A stretch of DNA of 19,529 bases. Origin: DASQDT01 sp036380435 (GTDB taxonomy: Bacteria; Acidobacteriota; Blastocatellia; Pyrinomonadales; Pyrinomonadaceae). A model generated the notes under the pieces. It worked only from the letters and a program-made list of their open reading frames with translations, was not told the DNA's origin and searched no databases. A program made the translations under genes and the position numbers. This document shows positions 6,857 through 14,420 of this stretch, piece by piece (position 1 is the first letter of the stretch; each line of letters begins with the position of its first letter). Where the stretch lies: positions 1 to 19,529 of the forward strand of contig DASVES010000294.1 of assembly GCA_036380435.1 (NCBI GenBank), in the 5' to 3' direction.

Positions 6857-8188
6857 ATGTCAACCATAGTGGGCGCCAAACAGGTCTACATCAATCGGCT
6901 CTCGGAGCACGTCGGCGAGGAGGTTACGCTCCGCGGCTGGCTCTACAACCTGCGTTCGAGCGGGAAGCTCATCTTCCCGCAATTGCGCGACGGCACGGGA
7001 GTCGTCCAGTGCGTCGTCTTCAAAAAGTCGGTCACGCCCGAGGTGTGGGAAGCCTTCGAGGGCGCCGGGCAGGAGTCGCCGCTCATCATCCGTGGAAGCG
7101 TCCGCGCCGACGAGCGGGCGCCCGGCGGCTACGAGGTGGACGTGTCCGAGGCGCAGGTCTTGCAGAAGGTCGAGGGCTATCCGATATCGCCTAAGGAACA
7201 CGGCGTCGAGTTCCTGATGGATCACCGGCATCTCTGGCTGCGCTCGCGCCGCCAGCACGCCATCCTCAAGGTCAGGCACACGGTCGTCCGCGCCGTGCGC
7301 GACTTCCTCGACACGGACGGCTTCACGCTCTGCGACACGCCGATTCTCACGCCCGCCGCCTGCGAGGGCACGACCACGCTTTTCGAGGTCGATTACTTCG
7401 ACGACGAGAAGGCGTACCTGTCGCAGTCGGGCCAGCTCTACAACGAGGCGACGGCCGCGGCCTTCGGCAAGGTCTACTGCTTCGGCCCGACTTTCCGCGC
7501 CGAACGCTCGAAGACGCGCCGCCACCTCACCGAGTTTTGGATGGTCGAGCCGGAGATGGCCTACGCCACGCTCGACGACGTGTTGGAGCTGGCCGAACGT
7601 TTCCTCTCCTCAATCGCCGCCCGCGTCCTCGACGAGCGCGCAGAGGAGTTGAAGGTGCTGGAGCGCGACACGTCGAAGCTGGAGAGCATCGTCCCGCCCT
7701 TCCCGCGTCTCACCTATGACGAGGCGGTGAAGATTCTGCACGAGGGGCACGAGCGCGGCGAACTCGAAACGCGCTTCGAGTGGGGCGGCGACCTCGGCTC
7801 GCCTGATGAGACTTTCATCTCCAGCCGCTTCGACCGTCCCGTGATGGTTCACCGCTACCCCGCGGCCGTCAAAGCCTTCTACATGAAGCGCGACCCCGAG
7901 CGCGACGATCTGGCGCTCGGCGTGGACGTGCTCGCGCCCGAAGGCTACGGCGAGGTCATCGGCGGCGGCGAGCGGGCCACCTCGCTCGAATTTCTGGAGG
8001 AGCAGCTCGCGGCTCACAAGCTCCCGCGCGAAGCCTTCGAGTGGTATCTCGACCTGCGACGTTACGGAAGCGTCCCGCACGCCGGTTTCGGCATGGGCAT
8101 CGAGCGTTGCGTGGCCTGGATGTGCGGCATCGAGCACATCCGCGAGACGATCCCTTTCCCGCGCATGCTGTATAGGCTCAGACCATAA
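6857..8188 (+). CDS. asnS: Asparagine-tRNA ligase
   Basis: The 443-residue protein is a class IIb aminoacyl-tRNA synthetase. It has an N-terminal OB-fold anticodon-binding domain (about 10-110, VTLRGWLYNLRSSGKLIF). The catalytic core carries motif 1 (around 140-165), motif 2 (GPTFRAERS, 210-218) and a C-terminal motif 3 (GFGMGIERCVAWMCG), then the terminal RETIPFPR. YLSQSGQLYNEA (187-198) and KAFYMKRDP separate it from AspRS and identify AsnRS. It attaches Asn to tRNA-Asn directly, so the cell need not rely on the transamidation route for Asn-tRNA. The ATG at 6857 has only AAAGAG touching it; a better AAGGAG lies 16 bases upstream, which is unusually far. A heptad inverted repeat follows the stop. 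Confidence 0.96.
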   Translation: MSTIVGAKQVYINRLSEHVGEEVTLRGWLYNLRSSGKLIFPQLRDGTGVVQCVVFKKSVTPEVWEAFEGAGQESPLIIRGSVRADERAPGGYEVDVSEAQVLQKVEGYPISPKEHGVEFLMDHRHLWLRSRRQHAILKVRHTVVRAVRDFLDTDGFTLCDTPILTPAACEGTTTLFEVDYFDDEKAYLSQSGQLYNEATAAAFGKVYCFGPTFRAERSKTRRHLTEFWMVEPEMAYATLDDVLELAERFLSSIAARVLDERAEELKVLERDTSKLESIVPPFPRLTYDEAVKILHEGHERGELETRFEWGGDLGSPDETFISSRFDRPVMVHRYPAAVKAFYMKRDPERDDLALGVDVLAPEGYGEVIGGGERATSLEFLEEQLAAHKLPREAFEWYLDLRRYGSVPHAGFGMGIERCVAWMCGIEHIRETIPFPRMLYRLRP

Positions 8189-8286
8189 GGACGTGATACG
8201 TGATGAGTGATAAGTGATAAGACAAGGCGGTCAATCGTCTCTTATCCCTTTCTCATCACTTATCACTTATCACTCATCACTTGTTT
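8189..8286. repeat. Heptad inverted repeat filling the asnS-LOG gap (element 3)
   Basis: The arms at 8200-8221 and 8259-8280 are perfect 22-nt reverse complements. They are built from GTGATGA/GTGATAA units, and the right arm reads as CTTATCA, CTTATCA and CTCATCA units. The loop is about 37 nt and includes GTCAATCGTC, a string also present in element 2. Extra copies of the unit (GTGATAC at 8193, CTCATCA at 8252) extend the pattern on both sides. The left arm starts 11 bases after the asnS stop and the right arm ends six bases before the ATG at 8287. An AGGA sequence overlaps the asnS stop codon. Confidence 0.92.
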
Positions 8287-8826
8287 ATGGAACGCATCGT
8301 CACCATCTTCGGCGGCTCGAAATGCGGCGAGGACTCGGAAGAGTATCGACACGCGCTGCGGGTGGGACAACTGCTCGCCGAGCAGGGTTTCACAATTTGC
8401 ACGGGCGGCTATCTGGGCGTGATGGAGGCCGCGAGCCGGGGCGCGCACGAACGCGGCGGCCATGTCCTTGGGATTGTGATGAATCAATTCAAGGCCGAGC
8501 CTAATCGCTACCTGACGGACAAGGTGGCGACGGAGCATTTCTACGAGCGTCTGCAAAATCTGATCACACGCTCGGTCGGCTTCATCGCCGTGCGCGGCGG
8601 GATGGGCACGGTCACCGAGATGTCGCTCGTCTGGAACAAACTCCAGACGCAGGTCATCGAGTCGCGCCCCCTCGTGCTGCTCGGTAAAGACTGGCCGCCC
8701 ATCATCGACGCATTCCGCCGACACCTCGCCGTCAGCGAGCGCGATGTTCAGCTCCTCGACTTCGCCGAGACGCCGGAGGAGGCCGTCGGCATCGTCGCCG
8801 AGAAATCCAAAGGAGTGAATCCATGA
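8287..8826 (+). CDS. LOG-family (lysine decarboxylase-like) Rossmann protein
   Basis: The 179-residue protein has the SLOG/LOG nucleotide-binding Rossmann fold. Its motifs are VTIFGGSKCGEDSEEY (5-20), TGGYLGVMEAASRGA (39-53) and RGGMGTVTE (103-111), the counterpart of the PGGxGTxxE signature. Known LOG proteins are phosphoribohydrolases that cleave cytokinin-type nucleoside monophosphates; many bacterial members act on AMP-like nucleotides or have no known activity. The usual Pro of the signature is Arg here (R103), so activity is uncertain. The ATG at 8287 is used rather than the TTG at 8281, since MERIVTIFGG is the expected start and the TTG lies next to the heptad repeat. Its TGA overlaps the next ATG (ATGA), implying translational coupling. 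Confidence 0.85.
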   Translation: MERIVTIFGGSKCGEDSEEYRHALRVGQLLAEQGFTICTGGYLGVMEAASRGAHERGGHVLGIVMNQFKAEPNRYLTDKVATEHFYERLQNLITRSVGFIAVRGGMGTVTEMSLVWNKLQTQVIESRPLVLLGKDWPPIIDAFRRHLAVSERDVQLLDFAETPEEAVGIVAEKSKGVNP

Positions 8827-9728
8827 ACTGCCCTAACTGCGGGGCCACACTGATGAGCGGCGCACAGTTCTGCGGGGCCTGCGGCACGCGCCTGAGCGAC
8901 GCGCCTGACGCTACCGCCGCGCCGCCTCCGTCCCCACCTCCCGCGCAGCAGCCCCCCGTCTCCGGCCCGCCGCCCGGCCACGGCATACACATCGACGAGG
9001 ACGCACGCGGCCAGGGGCGCGGCTACACTTACGAAGTCCTCCATCAGCCATCCTTCGCCCTCGCCGTGCTGAAGCTTCAGGCCGAGCAGTCGATACAGGC
9101 AGAGGCCGGCGCGATGGTTTCGATGTCGGCGAACGTCGAACTCCAGTCGCAGATGAAGGGCGGGATATTCGGCGCGATAAAGCGCGCGGCGGGTGGCGAG
9201 TCGGCCTTCGTCTCGACCTTCACGGCACGCGGCGGGGCCGGCGAAGTGACGCTTGCGCCCGGCGGCCCCGGCGACATTGCAGCCATCGAGATGGGCAACC
9301 AGCACTTCTTCGTGCAGTCGAGTTCATACCTCGCGGGAGACGTGGGACTGACCATCGACACGCGCTGGGGCGGGGCCAAGTCGTTCTTCGGCGGCGAGGG
9401 CCTCTTCGTCCTACAGGTGACGGGCACGGGGGTGCTCCTCGTCTCATCCTTCGGCGCCATCCACCGCAAGCGTCTGGAGCCGGGGGAGCGTTACGTCGTT
9501 GACACCGGCCACCTCGTCGCGTGGGAAGGCTCGACGCAGTACACTCTGAGGAAGGCCGCGGCAGGGTTTTTCCGAAGCCTCGTGAGCGGTGAGGGTGTCG
9601 TCGCGGAGTTCACCGGGCCGGGCGAAATTCTCATACAGACGCGCAACCTCGCCGCCTTCGCGGGAATGATGAAACCCTTCTTCCCGACGCAGGGCGGGGG
9701 CGGAAGTGGTTTTACCTTCGGCCAGTAA
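8823..9728 (+). CDS. Zinc-ribbon protein with AIM24/TIGR00266 domain
   Basis: The 301-residue protein starts with a zinc ribbon with two Cys pairs (C3, C6, C17, C20: CPNCGATL and FCGACGTRL). A Pro-rich spacer (about 27-55) follows, then a domain of about 220 residues of the AIM24/TIGR00266 type (AEAGAMVSMSANVELQSQMK, SFFGGEGLFVLQVTGTG, VDTGHLVAWEGS), ending in a Gly-rich tail. AIM24 is a mitochondrial inner-membrane organising protein in yeast; the bacterial homologues form beta-helical barrels of unknown function. No signal peptide or membrane segment is visible, so it is probably cytoplasmic. Shine-Dalgarno AAGGAG (8810-8815) lies seven bases before the ATG, which overlaps the stop of the LOG gene. 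The pair is likely co-translated. Confidence 0.88.
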   Translation: MNCPNCGATLMSGAQFCGACGTRLSDAPDATAAPPPSPPPAQQPPVSGPPPGHGIHIDEDARGQGRGYTYEVLHQPSFALAVLKLQAEQSIQAEAGAMVSMSANVELQSQMKGGIFGAIKRAAGGESAFVSTFTARGGAGEVTLAPGGPGDIAAIEMGNQHFFVQSSSYLAGDVGLTIDTRWGGAKSFFGGEGLFVLQVTGTGVLLVSSFGAIHRKRLEPGERYVVDTGHLVAWEGSTQYTLRKAAAGFFRSLVSGEGVVAEFTGPGEILIQTRNLAAFAGMMKPFFPTQGGGGSGFTFGQ

Positions 9729-9743
9729 CAAGGGGTGACAGGC

Positions 9744-10712
9744 ATGAGCGAAACTCTTCTCGAACAGACGAAGTCAGCGGCGGCAGGACGCCCCGCCGGC
9801 GCCGGGCGTCGCGTGAGCATCATCGGCGTGCCGTGCGGATTTGGCGCGAGCATCGCTGGCGTCGATCTGGGGCCGGCCGCGATGCGCGTCGCGCGTCTCC
9901 GACAGCGCATCGCGCAACTTGGCTACGAAGTCCGCGACCTCGGCGACATGCGCCTCGAAAGCCCCGACACTCAACCCCCTCCGCAGGAGAAAACCAAATA
10001 CCTGAAAGAGATCACGGCCGCCTGCACGCAACTCGCTGCGGATGTGAAAGCCAGCCTCGCCGACGGGGAGCTACCCGTTGTCCTCGGCGGTGACCACTCC
10101 ATCGCCATCGGTTCGGTGGCCGGCGTCGCCTCCTTCTATCGCGAGCAGGAAAAGCCGGTCGGTCTCATCTGGTTCGACGCACACGCTGACATGAACACGC
10201 CCGAGAGTAGCCCGTCGGGAAACATCCACGGCATGCCGCTCTCCGCGCTGCTCGGCTTCGGCGCGCCCGAGCTGACCGGCATCGAAGGCTTCTCCCCCAA
10301 ACTCGACCCCCGCTACTGCGCGCACATCGGCGCGCGCGACATCGACCCCGGTGAGCGCGAACTCATCCGCCGCCTCGGCCTGCGCTTCTTCACGATGCGC
10401 GAGATCGACGAGCGTGGGATGGGCACGTGTGTCGATGAGGCCATCCACATCGCCGCGCAGGCCCCGGCGGGCTATCATGTGACCCTCGACGTGGACGCGC
10501 TCGACCCCGGCGACGCACCCGGCTCCGGCACCGTCGTGCGGGGCGGCCTCACCTACCGCGAGGCGCATCTCGCGATGGAGAAGATCGCCGAGGCGGGCGG
10601 GATGCTCTCGCTCGAAGTAGTCGAGATCAATACTGCCCTCGACGTTAACAACAAGACGGCGGAACTCGGCGTCGAATTAATCCTGTCGGCACTGGGTAAA
10701 ACGATACTCTGA
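9744..10712 (+). CDS. rocF: Arginase
   Basis: The 322-residue protein is a ureohydrolase. Expected Mn ligands are H118 (GGDHSIA), D145, H147 and D149 (FDAHADM), and D249 and D251 (TLDVDALDP). The segment from DALDPGDAPGSGTVV into GGLTYREAH, and the end EVVEINTALDVNNKTAELGV, point to arginase rather than agmatinase or formimidoylglutamase. Arginase converts arginine to ornithine and urea. ATG 9744 is preferred because AAGGGG (9730-9735) lies eight bases upstream; the frame-open GTG at 9735 would overlap that site and add three residues. The gene starts 15 bases after the AIM24-type gene and is probably in its operon. No urease or ornithine-handling gene is in the window. Confidence 0.92.
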   Translation: MSETLLEQTKSAAAGRPAGAGRRVSIIGVPCGFGASIAGVDLGPAAMRVARLRQRIAQLGYEVRDLGDMRLESPDTQPPPQEKTKYLKEITAACTQLAADVKASLADGELPVVLGGDHSIAIGSVAGVASFYREQEKPVGLIWFDAHADMNTPESSPSGNIHGMPLSALLGFGAPELTGIEGFSPKLDPRYCAHIGARDIDPGERELIRRLGLRFFTMREIDERGMGTCVDEAIHIAAQAPAGYHVTLDVDALDPGDAPGSGTVVRGGLTYREAHLAMEKIAEAGGMLSLEVVEINTALDVNNKTAELGVELILSALGKTIL

Positions 10713-10777
10713 AGGCCCCTATCGCGTCCGCGACTGAAGATATGAAACGGCCGGCCGCGCCATGCATCAACCAAACT

Positions 10778-11911
10778 ATGGCGAAAAAGATAAAGGTGGG
10801 TGTTATCTTCGGCGGGCGCTCGGGGGAGCACGAGGTTTCTCTGCGCTCGGCGAAGTCGGTTATCGAGGCTATTGACCGCCAGAAATATGAAGTCGTCCCG
10901 CTGGCCATCTCCAAGGAGGGGCGCTGGCTCTCTCCGTCGGAGTCTGCCGGCCTCCTGCCCCCTTCGGCGTCGAGTAGACTCCCTGAAAGGGTGGGGGAGC
11001 CTGACCGTGCGTTGACGATTCTCGCCGATCCGTCGCGCAAAGGTCTGGTCTCACTTGAGAGCGGTGGCGACGGGGCCTCGCCGGAAAAAGTTGACGTGAT
11101 CTTCCCCGTGCTTCACGGCACCTATGGGGAGGACGGGACGCTACAGGGACTTCTGGAGATGGCCGGCGTCCCATACGTCGGCTGCGGGGTGCTGGCTTCG
11201 AGTTGTGGCATGGACAAAGTGACCATGAAGACTTTGTTCCGCCAAGCAGAACTTCCCATTTGCCGCTACACATGGTTTCTGCGCTCCGCCTGGGAGCGCG
11301 ACAGAGAGGCGATAGCCCGCCGCGTCGCCCGCGAGACCGGCTATCCATGCTTCGTCAAACCCGCAAATCTCGGCTCCTCGGTCGGCATCTCCCGGGCCAC
11401 AGACCGGCGCACGCTCCACGACGCAATCGCCCTCGCGGCTCGCTACGACAGAAGAATAATTGTTGAGGAGGGATTGGACGCCCGTGAGATCGAGTGTGCC
11501 GTAATTGGAAACGACGAGCCGGAGGCGAGCCTGCCGGGGGAGTACAGGGTATTGGAAAAGGGGTCGGAGTTTCTTGATTACACCGAGAAATATTCGAGCA
11601 CCGGCCACGTCGATTTTGTCGTCCCGGCGCCCCTGCCGAAACGTCTGGTGACGCTGATTAGACAGATGTCCATACGCGCCTACAAAGCGCTCGATTGCTC
11701 CGGCCTCGCACGCGTGGACTTCTTCCTGCGCCGTGACACAAAAGAACTATTGATCAATGAGTTAAATACGATTCCGGGCCTGACCGATGTGTCCGGCTAT
11801 CCTAAAATGTGGGAAGCATCCGGCCTCCCGTTCGAGAAGATGATAGATCGCTTGATCGAACTCGCCTTTGAAAGATATGGTGATAAATCCCGCAACGAGA
11901 CAAGTCTATAA
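10778..11911 (+). CDS. ddl: D-alanine-D-alanine ligase
   Basis: The 377-residue ATP-grasp enzyme joins two D-Ala residues for the peptidoglycan stem peptide. Motifs in order are VIFGGRSGEHEVS (9-21), HGTYGEDGTLQGLLEM (113-128), CFVKPANLGSSVGIS (191-205), IIVEEGLDAREIECAV (227-242), DYTEKYSSTGHVDF (267-280) in the omega-loop region, and INELNTIPGLT (326-336) carrying the metal ligands E328 and N330. The Tyr of EKYS is as in normal D-Ala-D-Ala enzymes; nothing suggests a D-lactate variant. An upstream ATG (10742) would add 12 atypical residues; MAKKIKVGVIFGG is the normal N-terminus. A poorly conserved insert lies at about 52-105. It is the last plus-strand gene before a convergent minus-strand block. 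Confidence 0.95.
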   Translation: MAKKIKVGVIFGGRSGEHEVSLRSAKSVIEAIDRQKYEVVPLAISKEGRWLSPSESAGLLPPSASSRLPERVGEPDRALTILADPSRKGLVSLESGGDGASPEKVDVIFPVLHGTYGEDGTLQGLLEMAGVPYVGCGVLASSCGMDKVTMKTLFRQAELPICRYTWFLRSAWERDREAIARRVARETGYPCFVKPANLGSSVGISRATDRRTLHDAIALAARYDRRIIVEEGLDAREIECAVIGNDEPEASLPGEYRVLEKGSEFLDYTEKYSSTGHVDFVVPAPLPKRLVTLIRQMSIRAYKALDCSGLARVDFFLRRDTKELLINELNTIPGLTDVSGYPKMWEASGLPFEKMIDRLIELAFERYGDKSRNETSL

Positions 11912-12007
11912 CTCACAAGTCTTTGGGCATGCTCTGTTAAGATTGTTTCTCGCCTGCTTGATTTCCCCTAAGCCATCATTCCAAAGTTAATGTTGTACTT
12001 CGAGCGA

Positions 12008-12029
12008 GCCTGACTAACGCCTGTCAGGC
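12008..12029. terminator. Possible hairpin between convergent ddl and VWFA genes
   Basis: GCCTGAC (12008-12014) and GTCAGGC (12023-12029) form a perfect 7-bp stem around an 8-nt loop in the 140-nt gap between two convergent genes. An alternative pairing of CTAAC with GTTAG (12013-12017 with 12035-12039) overlaps it. There is no T-run on either side, so it is a weak candidate for a two-way terminator. Nothing else is recognised in 11912-12051. Confidence 0.35.
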
Positions 12030-12051
12030 GCGAGGTTAGACTAATACGGCT

Positions 12052-13002
12052 TTAGGATTTTGGGGCACGATATCCGGCGCGGGTGCGTGAATTCAAATCT
12101 TGGCGCGTGAGTGTAATCTCGATGGCTCGCCAACGGCCGTCGCGGGCGCGGTTCTTCGGGCGATATCCGAGGGTGTATTGATTACTCAACTCGCTGATGA
12201 TGTCCTCGAGCGCCTCCGCCAGAGACCGCCCACCGGGGCTGGCCACGTAGCGCCCGCCACTCTTTTCCGAAAGCTTCTTCAAGGCTCCTGCCAGTACTTG
12301 CCTCTGCGTTGAGGGCAAACCGGGGTCGGTCATGTTCACTGTGTAGATCGTGACATTCGCCGCCAGCGCGGCGTTCAAAGCTTTGTCGAGAGAGGCGCTG
12401 CTTTTGGTGTCGATGCCGTCTGAGAGGACGAGTATTGCGCGGCGGGTCTCCGGCCGCTTTGAGAGCGCCTGAGAGGCGTGTACGACAGCGTCGTGCAGTT
12501 TGGTTTGCCCTTCGGCGCGGAGGTCATAAGCCAGGGAGGGGAGGTCGCGGCTGTTGGAAAAATCCTGAACCTGTTCGACCTTCGAGTCGAAATTGAAGAT
12601 CGTGACGACATCGTCAGGGCGCAGACGGTCGAGGAACCTTATCGCGGCGGCGCGTGCAAGCGAGATGCGGCCCTCCATGCTGCCGGAAGTGTCTATCAGG
12701 ATGGCGGCCGCGAACGGATTCTCCTCCAAAGCGAAGGTGCTGATCTTCTGCTCGATTCCGTCCTCAAAGACTTTGAATTCCTTAAGGGGAAGCCTACGGA
12801 CGTATTTGCCTTGTTTGTCCGTAACGGTGACATTGAGGACGACGAGGTCTGATTCGACGCGCACTACGTCGTCGTCCTGTTCAGACTGGGCCGAACAAGG
12901 TATGGAGGCGAAAAGCAGAATGATGACGGTCAGGGAAACGCGGAGCGTGAGGCGGTGTGTTGCGTCGGCTGTATCTATCCGAGCAATTGAATGTTTGGTC
13001 AT
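12052..13002 (-). CDS. Secreted VWFA-domain protein, Acidobacteria-type
   Basis: The 316-residue protein starts with a signal peptide (hydrophobic core LTVIILLFASIP, about 24-35; likely cleavage near SAQS). A short beta domain follows (VESDLVVLNVTVTDKQGKYV) that is typical of the VWFA-related family expanded in Acidobacteriota. The von Willebrand factor A domain carries the MIDAS motif DTSGSM (104-109), a later TKLHDAV with the expected Thr, and LVLSDGID. These domains bind a divalent metal and mediate protein contacts outside the cytoplasm; the partner is unknown. Its ATG overlaps the stop of the upstream minus-strand gene (ATGA), so the two are probably co-translated. Confidence 0.9.
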   Translation of the reverse strand: MTKHSIARIDTADATHRLTLRVSLTVIILLFASIPCSAQSEQDDDVVRVESDLVVLNVTVTDKQGKYVRRLPLKEFKVFEDGIEQKISTFALEENPFAAAILIDTSGSMEGRISLARAAAIRFLDRLRPDDVVTIFNFDSKVEQVQDFSNSRDLPSLAYDLRAEGQTKLHDAVVHASQALSKRPETRRAILVLSDGIDTKSSASLDKALNAALAANVTIYTVNMTDPGLPSTQRQVLAGALKKLSEKSGGRYVASPGGRSLAEALEDIISELSNQYTLGYRPKNRARDGRWRAIEITLTRQDLNSRTRAGYRAPKS

Positions 13003-13559
13003 CGTCTGACGAATGATTTCACATGGCGGACAAGATGGATGACCTCATTAGAGCGTTTAATTACCGTCGCGGAGATGACATGGCGGGAAGTCTTTTCGAC
13101 TTCTTTCAACAGATTCTCTGAAGTCTCTGCTAACAACCTGATTGACGCAGCCACGTCTCCGGGGAGATTCTGAAGAGCATTGTCGTCTTCAGATCCGCCT
13201 GAATCGCCTCGAATCTTCCGCGCCAGCTTCTCCATCCGATCAAGCTTCTTAATTTCGTCGGCGTGCGGGGAAACTACTTTTCCGACAGACGCGGCTAACT
13301 GAAACCCAAGGCGAGTGTTCTCTTTCGCTCGCTCAACCATCTCCAGATGCGCTTCCTCCTGGCGCCGGATCGCAGCTCGGTGGAGCATCTCAGCTTCGGG
13401 GCCGACCGGCGACGGGGCCTCCTTGATCGAATTTGGTATTAAAGGGGAAGAGTTGTCACTACTCGACTGGGCGCGAACGTCAGAGGTGAGGCCGAAAATA
13501 AGGATACCTGTGAAGAGTAGCTTTTGAAACAACAACTTGCTGGAAATCAAATTAGTCAT
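12999..13559 (-). CDS. Small exported protein of unknown function, coupled to VWFA gene
   Basis: The 186-residue protein begins with a signal peptide (KLLFQKLLFTGILIFGL, then TSDVRAQ). The mature part is largely charged helix (IRRQEEAHLEMVERAKENTR; DEIKKLDRMEKLARKIRG), with a second helical stretch near the C-terminus (LLAETSENLLKEVEKTSRHV). No known domain is recognised. The start at 13559 is chosen because the signal peptide follows it directly; the frame is open to 13604 but those 15 residues would precede the charged signal start. Its TGA overlaps the VWFA ATG by four bases, suggesting joint production and possibly a periplasmic or surface partner of that protein. Confidence 0.75.
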   Translation of the reverse strand: MTNLISSKLLFQKLLFTGILIFGLTSDVRAQSSSDNSSPLIPNSIKEAPSPVGPEAEMLHRAAIRRQEEAHLEMVERAKENTRLGFQLAASVGKVVSPHADEIKKLDRMEKLARKIRGDSGGSEDDNALQNLPGDVAASIRLLAETSENLLKEVEKTSRHVISATVIKRSNEVIHLVRHVKSFVRR

Positions 13560-13759
13560 AACTTCAGACCGCAGGCCGAAAGACGTAAAACGTGTCATGC
13601 ACAACCTTCTGACGATGAAACGACACGCATTAGTTGCCCCAACCTGCGCCCTTATCTGATGACCGTTGGCGCCGCTTTGTTCGAGTCCTCAATTGATGCG
13701 TTGAGATTTTACCTGAGCTGTTGTCGGCATGCCGACTTCTAAGGCGTAACCTTAGCTTT
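13560..13759. other. 200-nt gap with two hairpin-forming sequences
   Basis: This is the longest gene-free stretch of the window. Near its right end lie a 14-nt perfect palindrome, GTCGGCATGCCGAC (13723-13736), and a stem CTAAGG / CCTTAG with a 5-nt loop (13739-13755) followed by CTTTTT. They fall just downstream of the minus-strand lipoprotein gene, where a terminator would be expected, but the T-run is on the plus-strand side, which suits a plus-strand transcript instead. No gene was recognised here on either strand. Confidence 0.5.
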
Positions 13760-14341
13760 TTAACGTATCGGATCGGCGTCATCAGGGCTGTTAATAAATT
13801 CTTCACCTTTTGGTTTTGGTTTCTGCACGATGATTGTTTTGCCTTCGGGCGTGCGCTCGGGTGGGCGCTTGGCGCCGGGCAGAGTATTGAAAGCCACTTC
13901 CTCAGCTTGGATGAGGCTCCTGAGGCGAACTATTTTCGACGCAGCCCATTCACGATTGGAGATGGTCAAAGAATAGCTCCCCGTTTCTCCGGGTGAGATT
14001 GAGGCGGGCGTTACTTGCATCTCCTTCAGCGTTCGCCCGCCGCCAACGCGGCCGGTGAGTTCTACCTCAACAATAAGATCGGTTAATTTCTGGTTAGAGA
14101 CATTTTGAATTGTCCCCCCGATGACGGCCTGAGAACCTTTTAATAAAGGCTCGTTTTCAAAAACGTTAACAGCAGGAGGCTTGGATACTCTCGTGTTGCT
14201 CTTTAAACCCGAAGTCGAGCCAATTGGCCCGGGAGATTCAGAATTCCCACAGCTAATAATAGAGATAATTAAAAGAAGAACGGCCGGGAGAAGGAATAAC
14301 TGATAAGGCGTAGAGGTGCGGGAAGGTCGAGGGTTAGTCAT
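13760..14341 (-). CDS. Predicted lipoprotein with FxLYD-like beta domain
   Basis: The 193-residue protein has a lipoprotein signal: hydrophobic LFLLPAVLLLIISIISC, with the Cys at residue 31 as lipidation site followed by GNS. After a Ser/Pro-rich spacer, residues about 60-150 form a beta-rich unit (AVIGGTIQNVSNQKLTDLIV; ISPGETGSYSLTI) like the FxLYD-type immunoglobulin-like domains of bacterial envelope proteins. The tail is rich in Lys and Pro (KTIIVQKPKPKGEE). No enzymatic motif is visible. It lies in a minus-strand run of exported proteins with lower GC than the surrounding genes. The export signal is convincing; the domain assignment is tentative. Confidence 0.75.
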   Translation of the reverse strand: MTNPRPSRTSTPYQLFLLPAVLLLIISIISCGNSESPGPIGSTSGLKSNTRVSKPPAVNVFENEPLLKGSQAVIGGTIQNVSNQKLTDLIVEVELTGRVGGGRTLKEMQVTPASISPGETGSYSLTISNREWAASKIVRLRSLIQAEEVAFNTLPGAKRPPERTPEGKTIIVQKPKPKGEEFINSPDDADPIR

Positions 14342-14420
14342 GACAGACTTAATGTTAGAGCTTAAGAAACTTAATCCAACCAGTGGCGGGGGAGAGGGTA
14401 AATAGATAATAAATTAGAGC

